Part shown: in pieces, positions 22,815-32,105 of the stretch | How the letters are laid out: each line of letters opens with the position of its first letter | Position numbering within the stretch: position 1 is the stretch's first letter | DNA from: Ottelia alismoides | Taxonomy: Eukaryota; Streptophyta; Magnoliopsida; Alismatales; Hydrocharitaceae | NCBI GenBank assembly: GCA_037367405.1 | Contig: JAZKJV010009625.1 | Span: 372,001-436,000 of the forward strand | Direction: 5' to 3' | Length of the DNA: 64,000 nucleotides | The notes under the pieces: generated by a model | The model's input: only the letters and a program-made list of their open reading frames with translations | Told to the model about the DNA's origin: nothing | Databases searched by the model: none | Program-made: the position numbers and the translations under genes

Positions 22815-23040
22815 CAAGGAAGGAAATATCGGTATCGATATCGTTTCGATACAATGTCGATACCGATATATCGCCGATATATCGGCGATATATCGACGCA
22901 TATCGCTGAAACCCGGTATCCACCAAGGCATTTTCTCCTGTCGATATCCGATATCGTCCATATCGGCGATATATCGGTGACCTGTCGATACCGATATATC
23001 GCCGATATATCGACGATATATCGCGATATGGCGATCCCTC
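22815..23040. mobile_element. Short hAT-type MITE with GATATATCGGCG arrays
   Basis: A 226-bp insertion. GTCGAAGG flanks it at 22807-22814 and 23041-23048; the shared word is 10 bp (CGTCGAAGGC), so the exact end is ambiguous by one or two bases. Ends: CAAGGAAGGAAATATCG and, reversed, GAGGGATCGCCATATCG. Nearly the whole element is GATATATCGGCGATATATCG and CGATACCGATATC palindromes in two blocks separated by GAAACCCGGTATCCACCAAG. It cannot encode a protein. Confidence 0.75.
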
Positions 23041-23048
23041 GTCGAAGG

Positions 23049-23264
23049 CGGTGGCATGGCGAAGGCGGGGCATGCATGCCTCGGGAAGAAGCTACGCGTC
23101 TCCTGTGAGCAATCCGCATACCTCGGGAAGAGCTTGAATGTATTATACACAACAATTGCCATCGAAGGCGGTGTCATAGAGACAGGGCCTTCGCAGATTG
23201 GGGGCTCTGTTGGTTCTTTCTCTGCTTCTGTCGTTTGGCATCGCAGCTCTTTGCCTTCGTCGCC
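23049..23264. other. Helitron interior, GC-rich
   Basis: GC-rich sequence continuing the frame-rich part of the Helitron. It may be captured host sequence (Helitrons often carry gene pieces), but no protein family was recognised. Confidence 0.35.
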
Positions 23265-23444
23265 GGGTTGGGGGGCTCCGCCAGGTAGCCGTGGGGGGGA
23301 GGCGGATGCTAAGGTCGAAATCGTGGGTTGGGGGGCTCCGCCAGGTAGCTGTGGAGGGGAGGCGGGTGCTAAGGTCGAAATCGTGGGTTGGGGGGCTCCG
23401 CCAGGTAGCCGTGGAGGGGAGGCGGATGCTAAGGTCGAAATCAT
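23265..23444. repeat. Minisatellite, 3 x 60 bp
   Basis: Three exact-period 60-bp units (23265, 23325, 23385), each starting GGGTTGGGGGGCTCCG and ending GGTCGAAATCRT. Because 60 is a multiple of three, both strands stay open across it. The minus strand reads a 20-residue proline- and alanine-rich repeat (ISTLA.ASPP.LPGGAPQP). The units differ at only a few positions, so the array is young. Confidence 0.95.
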
Positions 23445-24060
23445 GAGAGGGGCAAGATTTTTAGGGTTAAGAACGGGGAAGCGGAGGCCACATAGGGAAA
23501 CTTGGATGCATAGGAATTATTGAAATTGGAAGGGACAATGTCAGAATGATGCCCAGAGTCGCAGGGGGCAAAAATGCGATTTTTTGTAAAAAAATTATTG
23601 CCTTGACGGCCTTTAATATATACAAGGCAGAGGGCAGTGAACAGGGAGGGGAGGCGGAGGCGCCACCTGCGTAAAGCAGAGAGGTGGTGGCGACGAAGGA
23701 AGGAGAGGGAGCAGGAATGGGCTCCAGCCAGAGGTATCCTTGAAGGAGGTGTTGGCCCGGACGGAGAGATGGTGTACACGTTTGGCGAAGAGGAGGCACT
23801 GTATGCGCCGAGGGGAGAATGGGAGAGGTGCCATGGAGGCAGTTAGTTTGAGGAATGATGTGTCGTTGAGCATGTCGAAGTGGGTGCAGGCGCAGAGGAC
23901 ATCTGAGTTGGCGCGGCGGTGTGGAAGCGTAGGGGGAGGTTGCCGTTGCAGCAGCCCTTGATGGGATTGGATGTAATGGCAAAATGTAAAGATGGGTAGA
24001 TGTTAAGGGCAAAAACGGAATTAACGTGTGAAAAATTAATGTCAGCTGAAGCAACTGACG
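23445..24060. other. Helitron 5' region, possible captured sequence
   Basis: GC-rich on the plus strand with overlapping minus-strand frames (23467-24087 and 23613-23873). Codon use looks gene-like around 23640-23950, which suggests captured exon sequence. No family was recognised, and no frame has a clear start with matching context. Confidence 0.35.
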
Positions 24061-24439
24061 CCTTTTAATATATGTTATAGATAACACATCATAATAAAAT
24101 TGAGGCTACATAAGTATGTATTTTTAAAAAGTTAGTATTTCTAAATATTTGTTGCGAGAAATATCTCATCCGCATTTGAGAAAAAAACACAGGCCTGAAA
24201 AGCATGCATGCAATAGTAAGGTACCCGTGAGACATTTGGGTGGAATAAGTTTATCCATGAGGAATTTTTTTTTTTGAAACCAAAGCACTTCGGGGGAAAC
24301 ACGTCGTGGTGTTCGCCCCAAATATTATTAAAAAACGATGAAGAGTAGGAGGCGGAAGAGAAGAAATACAGACACTAAGGATCGAGTGGATCCCGCCTGA
24401 GGCCCCAGCCCAAAAGAGAAAGAACACACGCCAAAAGCA

Positions 24440-27400
24440 TTACAGGAGCAGCCAGTCATTCATAAGCAGATCAACGTGTGTTAAAACATTCTCCTTGTAA
24501 AATCTTTGACCCCTGAAAATCTTTGCGTTCCTAGCGAGCCACAGCGCCCAAATGCAAGCGAAGGGGCGGAGCAACTCCCTCCTTGGCCGATCAGCACTTG
24601 AGCGCATAGAGTCCCAAAACGAACCAGCCGAAGATGCGTTGACCCAAGAAACATTGAGGTCCTCCCAGATTGTGCCAGAGCTCGGACAGAGGAAAAAAAG
24701 GTGCTGCAACGTCTCGACATTGTCGCCGCACAGCACACAGTCCAGGGAGTCAGTCCCCGAGACAAACTTTGCACATCTATCTCGGGTCAAGAGCCTCCCA
24801 CGTCTCAAGAGCCATAGGAAGAAAGTCACCCTCTCTGGAAGCTTTATGCGCCACAGCCAACCAAGATCCTTGCAGAGGAGGTTCCGGTCAGAGGACTGCT
24901 GTTGCGAGATGACCTTGAACGCCCGCCTCGAAGAGAAGATGTCGTCGCGCCAAACCCAATGATCCCTGGTAGTCGAGGGCTTTGGCGCAGCCCTAAGCTG
25001 TTGCAGGAGCCTTAAGTAGTCATCAAATCGCTCGTCTGAAAGGTTGCTAGCAAAAGTAAGGAACCACTCGCCCCCACTCCAAGAGGACGCCACCGACACG
25101 CTAGAGTCAGAAGCCAGAGCACAAAGCCGAGGGAAAGAGTTACCGAGAGAGGTGTCCCCCGCCCAAGCGTCGCGCCAGAAAAGAAAGAGTTGCCATCCCC
25201 CAGCGCTGGCTTGAACAGATGAGAGAAACGCCTAACCGCCGAAGCGATCCCCCTCCAGAAAGGGGTTCCAGAGCGCAAAGAGTCCGCGTCCCGCATCATT
25301 CCCACCCCGATCGAAAGAACATCCCGCAACATAGAAGGAAAGAACCCGGTGGCGCTACCCCAAAGTCTGTTGACCCACTTTAGCATCAACGCGTCGTTAA
25401 CCAGATCCAGCCTACGAATGCCGAGTCCACCATCGCACTTTCTTTTTGCCACCTCCTTCCATGCCACCAGATGGATGCCCCGCGCCGCGGGACCCCTTCT
25501 TCCCCACAGAAAGCTCCGCATAAGACCCTCAAGACGCCTCCTAATTCCCACCGGGATAGCCCAGTTCGACAGGAAATAAATGGGAATAGAGGCAAGGACC
25601 GACCTAACAAGCACGAGTCGGCCACCCCGAGAGAGCATAGCCGCACTCCACCCAGCAAGCCTTCTTTCCGCCTTGTCCATCACCCTGTTCCAATGAATCA
25701 ATCTTGGCCTTCTCGCGCCCAGCGGCAATTCCAGATAATCGATCGGAAGAGAAGATGGGGGGCTTCCCAAAAGCACGCCACACGCCGCCGCGGACCGCTC
25801 ATCCCAAGCGAAAGGAATCACTTTGGACTTGGATTGGTTGATGCGGAGCCCCGAGAGCTCACTAAAAATGGTCAAGGTGACTGCCATCCCTCTGACCTCC
25901 TCCAAGCCCCCCTCGATGAAGGCGATGATGTCATCCGCATACTGTAGAGTAGGAGTGTTCCTGTAGTCGCAAGAGAAGCCCGAGGAGAAGCCTCGCGCGA
26001 CCACCCTATCCGCCATCCTTGGAAGCACATCCGCCGCAATAACGAAAAGCATGGGTGCCAGAGGGCACCCCTGCCGAACACCCCTCCTAGGCTGAAAGGG
26101 GCTACCAACGATACGGCCATTCAGCATGATAGAGAAAGATGCTGTAGTAACGCATCGGCGCTTCCAGGAGATCCACACATTTGGAAAACCACGAGCCCGC
26201 AACACCGACCAGAGAAAGTTCCAGTCCAAGGAGTCATAGGTCTTTGCGAAGTCCACCTTCCAAAGAATCCCCTGCTTCCCCCTCCGCACCCAACTTTCAA
26301 CCATCTCAGAGGCAAGAGCCGTCACATCGGAGATCAGGCGGCCAGGAATGAAAGCCACCTGCGAGGGATGAATTAAATCGTCCAGCACCACCGCAAGCCT
26401 CCTCGCCAGCACATTCGCAACAATCAAGTATAAAGCATTTGAGATAGCGATCGGCCGAAAGTCTTCAATAGCAAGCGGAGATTGAGATTTAGGAATAAGA
26501 ACAATAAGAGCCCTATTGATCCCATCAAAGCCCAAGTTTCCCGTACAAAATTCCGCAACCACCTCCCAGACCTCCAACCCCACCACCTCCCAAAAATCTT
26601 TGTAAAAGGCAATAGGGAAGCCATCGGGACCAGGCGAGGCATCGGCATTGAGATCCCAGACAGCAGCCTTGACCTCGTCGAAGGAGATCTCCTTAATCAG
26701 CTCCGCACAACGCGCGGACGAGAGCTTCGAGTCATCCTCCCCCACCCAGCACCAGCGACGAGGCATACGAACCGAAGAGAAGTCCCTGAAGTAGTCGGCC
26801 ACCGCATTCCCAACCGCCTCCTCGCCCACCACCTCGCGACCCCCGAACGAAATCGATCGAATCAAGTTTGACCGCCTCCTGTTAGAGGCGACCCTTTGAA
26901 AGAAAGAAGAATTTGCGTCTCCTTCCTTGATCCATTTCAGCTTCGCTCTCTGGCGCCATTCCGCCACTCTCATTCTTTCCTCCCTCTCGACCGCAGCCAC
27001 CGCCGCAGTCCTGGAGAGCAGCTCCTCAGCGTAGAGCTCCCTGAGCCCCTCCAAGGTATCCAGCTCGGCAACGACGGCCTCCGCATCCCTCCTTGCAGAC
27101 ATCCTAGCCTCCCGCGACCTCTTCTTGAACCGTGAAAGGATGCCTCTGAGACGCGCGAGCTTCTTCCGAAACCTCACCACCGCCGACCGACCGTCGCAAT
27201 CCTCCGCCCAAGAAGAAGACACCAGCACACAGAAATCATCCTCAAGCAGCCAGCACCTCTCATATCTGAAGAACCCTGCCGCCGGAGAAGACACCTTGGA
27301 GTCCCAGATGATCGGAGTGTGGTCCGAGAAAGCACGAGGTCTAGAGAGGACCACTGCCAGAGGGAAAAGCTCCATGAAAACCATCGACGCGAGAAACCTG

Positions 27401-27990
27401 TCAATGCAAGATTTCGAGGAAGAGTTCCTCCAAGTGAACTTCACGTCCGATGCCGTTAAATCTTGCAGAGCCAGGCCGTTGACGAAGTCCGCGAAATCCG
27501 CTGAGCCCAAGTCGGAGCCTCCCCTAGACCGGGGCCTATCAGAGGAACGTAGCGTGACATTGAAATATCCCCCAATCAGCCAAGGCAAACCCACGTTGTC
27601 CAGCGAGATCTTGCGAAGCTCGTCCCATAGCTCCTTCCTGCGAGCCGCATCACAAGGGCCGTAAGCGCAAGAGAAAACGAGCGATTGAGAGTCCTCCTTC
27701 CTGGTGAGCAGAACAGAGACAGAGTGGTTTCCCTTCACAGTAGAGACAAGGGAGAACCCAGATGATTTCCAAGCAATAAGCAAACCGCCAGCACTCCCAG
27801 ATGCAGATAAAGCGGAAAACTCATCAAGATCCCCCGCCGCGAGAGAGCTCCAAACATCATCATCCAGAGAGACCAACTTGGTTTCCTGCAGAAGAACGAC
27901 GTCGCACCCCCATTCCCTGAATCTGGTCCCCAGAATATTTCTCTTAGCCGCATCCCCCATGCCCCTAACATTCCAGGAAAGGATCTTCAT
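24440..27990 (-). pseudogene. L1 ORF2: endonuclease, reverse transcriptase, zinc region; one frameshift
   Basis: ORF2 makes the nick and copies element RNA at the target. It starts at 27990 (MKILSWNVRG), overlapping the ORF1 stop by ATGA. The endonuclease has NVRGMG, LLQETK and SDHTPI, but the GDFN box reads GYFN (codon at 27565-27567). RT has DFRPIAISNALY, KVDFAKTYDSLDW (intact L1s usually read AKAYD), GVRQGCPLAP and YADD (25930-25941). An indel in the CTTTCTTTTC run near 25173-25184 shifts the frame after GDGNSF. The other frame continues from VASSW through WLWRIKLPERVTFFLWLL and the zf-RVT set CVLCGDNVETLQHLFFLC to the stop at 24440. The whole would be about 1180 residues, a normal plant L1 length. 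Confidence 0.95.
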
Positions 27991-29978
27991 TTAGTAACCT
28001 TGTTGAAGACCCATGAAGGCACCACCCCCGCTGCTTCCGCCACCGCCTCTTCGAAGGATTGACACGAGTGGTGCTCCCTTGACAGCGAGCGAGCGCTTCG
28101 CCTTCTTCTGTACCGCTTGCAAGATCTCTTCGATGACTCGGCATCTGTAGCCTTATCATCAAGGGGCTCCTCAGCAGCCGGATCTGACCCACGAGAGACC
28201 CCCTCCTGCGACGATGGTTCCGCCTGCTGGTTGAGAAGCAGAGAGGCCGAATGCGGGGCGGAGAACAATGCAGATGAAGAACTCAAGGTGGCGGGGTCCA
28301 CCGACAGAAGAGGTTCCGCTTGTGCCCCCGAACCCGAATCAACCCCCGCCCGACCCGGAACTAGAAGAGGATCCGCCTTTGAAAGGTTGTTCGGGTCGAA
28401 CTTAACAACCCGACTTATGGAATGACGCGCAGGTCCGAATGATGGAGAAGCGTCATGCCCAAGGATAGCAAAGCCTGGTGAAAAGATCCGGAAGGCAGAG
28501 CATTGCGACCCCACCGAGAATGTCAAATCTCCTCCGAAATTCGTGCACCTACCCTCCACGTCACTCCAAACGCCCGCCACGTCCCCCCGCATACTCCCGA
28601 GGGCGGCTACCATGCACCGATTCCATGCAGTGGGATGGGCTTCACGTACCATAGCGGGAGAAGGCCTTACGTAAACATCATAGCACGGTGCACCCCCCGA
28701 AGACGTACCCATCTGCGGCGAGATCGTCGAGGCGAAATCCCACAGCGGCAGCTTCTCCTCGGAAAACGGAACGACCCTCTTGCTGGCCTCCCCCCCAAGA
28801 GCCCACCGGTCCGGCATGGAGGGAGGCGGCGGAGGCACCACCACCGAAAGCTCGATTCTACAAAAGAATCTTCCCAAGTTTAACTCTTCGAAGAACACCT
28901 GGCCATCCGCCCGATCGAGGAAGGCCTTGTTGCACTCCATTAGAATCTTCGTGGTCGCTGGATCATCCCCCGGCGATAAGCCGTCGCTGGTAACAGCCAA
29001 CACCTCACCCCACCTTCTTAGAGGTCGCCGAAGGCGATGAACGGATCTTGACAAGAAAGGGACCCCCCTGACCTCAGCTACACAAACCTCCAACTCCGAG
29101 CAAGCACCGTCTGCAAAACGCAAATCCCTCCACACGATGCCTCCATGAGGCCCTGCATGAATCAAACGGGAACGCTGGTCCATTAAAAGACCTCTAACGC
29201 AGCATCTTTTCGAACCCAGCAGGAACAGGTCTCCCGAGAAGCTGGTCCCCAGAAGCCCTTCGAGAATGTTGTTCACCTCCTCGACGGACAAGCACTGATT
29301 CAGGAAAACCCCTACCAACACCCTACCTTCACGCGGGCCGCGCGCATCGTCAGCTCTCCCCTCCGGGGAACGTGCACCCCCCGCCACCGCGGCCTCCCCC
29401 ATCGTTGAGCCCCCAGCAACACGCACCCCCCTCGAGGCGAACGAAGCACGGGAGCTAAACTCCTTCCTCCCGCAGGACCAGCCTACCTCCGCCGAAGAGC
29501 GCCCCCCCCCCCCCGCGACCACCTGCGCGAAAGACCTGCTTGCGTCGACCGAGGCACCCCCTTTTGCATGAGGAGCCCCCGGACCGGCAGCAACCCCTTT
29601 TGTATGAGGACCTCCAAGAGAGAGACGACCGACATCCCCCCTGGACCTTGCACCACAGCCCGCTTGCTTGTGCCCCAACCCTCCGCATGCAAAGCAACGA
29701 GGCCTCGCAACACAAACCGAAGCTAGATGACCCCTCACCCCGCACCGCCAGCAAACGCGCCCTTGCTTCTTGCGAGAGACCGCCACCCAACCTGCCTCCT
29801 GATGGAGCTTCTCCTCCCCTTCAGCAGCAACGAACTGGGGGCTGATGTCCTGCGAACTCGACGCGCAACCCTTCCCCGTAGCCCGCTCGCTAGGAGCCAA
29901 AGTCCGCGAAGACGGCTGCACGATCGCCTTCCCGGTCGCCTTCTGAGTCGCCTTCCCGGTCGCCTTCTGAGTCGCCAT
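27987..29978 (-). CDS. L1 ORF1, gag-like nucleic-acid-binding protein
   Basis: An uninterrupted 663-residue frame. ORF1 proteins of plant L1s coat element RNA. I chose the ATG at 29978 because the two upstream in-frame ATGs lie at or beyond the element's end at 30006. The N-terminus repeats ATQKATGK. Two CCHC knuckles follow one another, CWRCGVRGHLASVC and CFACGGLGHKQAGC (about residues 75-110). Then comes a glycine- and alanine-rich low-complexity part, a globular region (LVGVFLNQCLSVEEVNNILEGLLG onward), and a basic C-terminus near KRSCKRYRRRRSARS. The stop TGA overlaps the ORF2 start. There are no internal stops, so it could be translated. Confidence 0.9.
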   Translation of the reverse strand: MATQKATGKATQKATGKAIVQPSSRTLAPSERATGKGCASSSQDISPQFVAAEGEEKLHQEAGWVAVSRKKQGRVCWRCGVRGHLASVCVARPRCFACGGLGHKQAGCGARSRGDVGRLSLGGPHTKGVAAGPGAPHAKGGASVDASRSFAQVVAGGGGRSSAEVGWSCGRKEFSSRASFASRGVRVAGGSTMGEAAVAGGARSPEGRADDARGPREGRVLVGVFLNQCLSVEEVNNILEGLLGTSFSGDLFLLGSKRCCVRGLLMDQRSRLIHAGPHGGIVWRDLRFADGACSELEVCVAEVRGVPFLSRSVHRLRRPLRRWGEVLAVTSDGLSPGDDPATTKILMECNKAFLDRADGQVFFEELNLGRFFCRIELSVVVPPPPPSMPDRWALGGEASKRVVPFSEEKLPLWDFASTISPQMGTSSGGAPCYDVYVRPSPAMVREAHPTAWNRCMVAALGSMRGDVAGVWSDVEGRCTNFGGDLTFSVGSQCSAFRIFSPGFAILGHDASPSFGPARHSISRVVKFDPNNLSKADPLLVPGRAGVDSGSGAQAEPLLSVDPATLSSSSALFSAPHSASLLLNQQAEPSSQEGVSRGSDPAAEEPLDDKATDAESSKRSCKRYRRRRSARSLSREHHSCQSFEEAVAEAAGVVPSWVFNKVTK

Positions 29979-30150
29979 CTCTCGCTCATGAAATATTATG
30001 TTAGCCTCCATGAGGAATATTAATTCATGTAATTTAAAGGTAGATAGCATGGGGACGTATTCCACTTTTCTTCACAGTTAAACCCCACACCTGATACCTC
30101 CAATTCTCATGCAAATGCCAAGGAAGACATCCCAAATTTACCAAACAAAA

Positions 30151-30296
30151 AAATAAATATTTTGTTTCTTCGAAGCATTCCAAACCATGTCACCCTTCTC
30201 AAGCACACACGATCAAAAAGAAGAAATAAATAATTTGTTTCTTCAAAGCATTCCAAACCATGTCACCCTTCTCAGGCACACACGATCAAAAAGAAG
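30151..30296. repeat. Tandem duplication, 2 x 73 bp
   Basis: Two adjacent 73-bp copies (30151-30223 and 30224-30296), each containing CGAAGCATTCCAAACCATG or its one-base variant and ending GATCAAAAAGAAG. They differ at about three positions, so the duplication is recent. It lies just 3' of the candidate host exons and may be intronic. Confidence 0.9.
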
Positions 30297-30358
30297 ACCG
30301 TTGTATCACTAGGAAATTTAGGATGTCTGAATACGGAATGCAATCCGGAAGGACTCAC

Positions 30359-30799
30359 CTTTAAATAATTGGCAACCTGAAATTAAAACAGAAAGGAATG
30401 ACTGAATGAGAGATGCTTATCCAAATAAACTCATGGAATTGTCCCAACAGAAAAACAAGCATAAGGATCATGGTTGCTAAGGCAAATCGTTTAATTTCTC
30501 ACCCACGAAAATAGTGCTGAGAAAGCGACTCCAACTCCAATCCAGAAAAGGGGTGAACCTCTGCGAAGCAGTTCTCACCTTTCAATATTTTGCAGAAATC
30601 ACCTACTTTACTATTTGTACAGAAAAAATATTTGAAATTTGAAACTAAATTATGAAAGAGATGTAAAATGATGCACTAACACAGATGATGGAGGCGGAGA
30701 CACCGGAAATTGTGAAGTCCCAATCGATGATGTCTCTGTGCCACTGGATGAGATGCTCGCGAAACCCTGCTTAGAGATCTCCTCCACTACATCGAACAA
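30359..30799 (-). CDS. Candidate host gene, three internal exons
   Basis: Three minus-strand segments are flanked by AG and GT. Segment 30799-30683 (117 bp, 39 codons) reads LFDVVEEISKQGFASIS..., open in phase 0, with donor GTGTTA. Segment 30560-30503 (58 bp) follows a GCAG acceptor and ends at GTGAGA. Segment 30376-30359 (18 bp) lies between TTTCAG and GTGAGT. The first has gene-like composition in an otherwise AT-rich region and no transposon homology. I do not recognise the protein. If real, the L1 at 24266 and the LTR element at 31440 may sit in its introns or flanks. The microexon is the weakest part. Confidence 0.35.
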
Positions 30800-31434
30800 C
30801 TCCATATGAATGCCGGAGAAACATATTAATCAACGATACAATAATCTATAAGCAAGAAAAAGGTGGAGGGAATCTCTAGATTCTACACTCATTATTATTA
30901 ATTGTGACTTCAAAATTTTATCCTGGATTATAAGAAATGCGCAGCCCACACCCATCCCCTCAAGCATCAACTTACTTGCCATTACTCTATAATACAATAT
31001 CAACCTCCTCACTATGTTTACTCTTCATGCTCCTTTCGCACCAAAGAAGAACAAAGCACAAGCCATTCACTTCTTCCATCTCATCCTCTCTTCCTGCAAA
31101 CTCTCTAATGGTACTCCTTCAGAGCAGCATTTGTAACCCATCATCATCGCATTCCTATCCCCGGTTACCCCCCCCCCCCCCTCTTTCTCAACCCCAGCTT
31201 CAACCCTCGACCCTTATTCTTTGCCGGAAACTCAAAAACAAGCTACTGTTGAATCAACAGTGCCACACGTATATTGCTCAATTTAAACTCTCTGTTTCCA
31301 GTAAAAAAGAGGGAAACACTCCGGAGGTGTCCGCTCCAAGCTTTTATTAAGATGGAAGTGTTACAGAAAAAGTTGCAGCAACCAGATTTCGAGGAGATAT
31401 CTAGTTAAATGGACAACATTCTCAACATAAAATC
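30800..31434. other. Unclassified, possibly intronic
   Basis: Mixed sequence with a 14-base C run near 31167-31180. The open frame 30937-31350 is serine- and proline-rich without recognisable features and probably not coding. Confidence 0.4.
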
Positions 31435-31439
31435 TATGT

Positions 31440-32105
31440 TGATGCGAATAGGAATTTAATACAGTGAAAAAAATAATTTTTTAGGAAGAAAAAAAATAAA
31501 TTTTGACAGCGGAAAAATATTTGGTAGAAGAAAGCAACGGGGGAAGGAGATAAGGCACATCGGATGCGAGAGATTTGGGGAAGAAGAACCGCAGAGTTCA
31601 TATGGAGAGATAAGAGAGGGAGAGAGAGATGAGATCATTCTCAAATTTTATAAACTCGGACTTGTCCCCTTACATAACCCTTTACTCCCTTTATATAGGA
31701 GGGAGGATGAGATTACAATCAAACTTGAAAGGAAACAAATAAAATTAAAATCCTAACAAATCTTAACTAACCATTAACAAATGATCTCATTAAAAGTACT
31801 AAGCCTTCTCCCACTATAAGTAGGGACGGTTACATGGATTCTTGCTCAAATCCATGTTGAAAGATTTGACTATTTTTTTACGTTGACCGTTGACTACCTA
31901 ACGCAACCCCTGCAAGAGTGGGATTTGAACCCTGCTCTTTTGTGTGGTAGACACACTGTACTACCACTAGACCATTAAGTGGGTGTTAACAAATGATCTC
32001 ATTCTTTAAATAAAAATTGCAATAGACTCAATTTATCGTAAAATTAATTTGACTCTAACTAACGGACGAAAATTAAACCCTACATAATTATTTCACGTTG
32101 CATCA
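31440..32105 (-). repeat. 3' LTR of the non-autonomous element, SINE inserted
   Basis: About 455 bp of LTR interrupted by a SINE. It shares AAATTTTGACRGYGG, TTCTCAAATTTTATAAACTC, CTTTATATAGGAGGGAGGA and TAAAATCCTAACAA with the right-hand copies. Confidence 0.8.
31792..31985 (-). mobile_element. tRNA-derived SINE sharing its 3' tail with the RTE LINE
   Basis: A 194-bp insertion inside the LTR. It is flanked by a 16- to 18-bp target duplication (AACAAATGATCTCATT at 31776-31791 and 31988-32003; two more T residues also match on the left). On the minus strand the head has a pol III A box TGGTCTAGTGGTAG (31974-31961) and a B box GGGTTCAAATCCC (31932-31920), in tRNA spacing. The last 45 or so bases, GAATCCATGTAACCGTCC and onward to GAAGGCTTA, match the 3' end of the RTE LINE at 33260 (GAATCCATGTAGCCGACC to AAGGCTTT). 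It encodes no protein and would need LINE enzymes to move. Confidence 0.9.

Larger units (their letters stand above)
20476..24081 (-). mobile_element. Non-autonomous Helitron with nested elements
   Basis: A 3606-bp minus-strand Helitron. Its 5' end (24081 leftwards) is TCTATAACATATATTAAAAG. Its 3' end is the hairpin CCCGTGCAGCGTACGGG, then CTCCCTACTAG ending in CTAG at 20479-20476. The flanks are A and T and there is no target duplication, as expected. Joining the flanks gives GAAAATAA/TAACACA, identical in arrangement to the empty site in unit 1 near 20200. It has no Rep-helicase, so it cannot move alone. About 1.9 kb is its own DNA; the rest is later hAT and CACTA insertions. Confidence 0.85.
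24266..30006 (-). mobile_element. Full-length L1 LINE
   Basis: A 5741-bp minus-strand L1 with a poly(A) tail (poly-T at 24266-24275) and a 12-bp target duplication TCCATGAGGAAT (24254-24265 and 30007-30018). The site falls inside the second copy of the ~255-bp tandem unit. It has two long frames, ORF1 and ORF2, in L1 order. Both are GC-rich and much better preserved than any other LINE here, so it is probably the youngest LINE in the window. The leader before the ORF1 start is only about 28 bp, so a slight 5' truncation is possible. Confidence 0.95.

Noticed and set aside
22658..23444. Overlapping frames on both strands, up to 242 codons, with RRYIGDIS-like repeats
   Set aside because: They are translations of the GATATATCGGCG arrays and the 60-bp minisatellite, which have few stops by composition.
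25471..28883. Several plus-strand open frames of 80 to 180 codons
   Set aside because: They lie antisense to the L1 ORF1 and ORF2 and arise from its GC-rich codon use; none has a domain of its own.
31920..31985. tRNA gene on the minus strand
   Set aside because: A and B boxes are present, but the acceptor arms do not pair and the unit is inside a 16- to 18-bp target duplication with a LINE-like tail. It is a SINE head.
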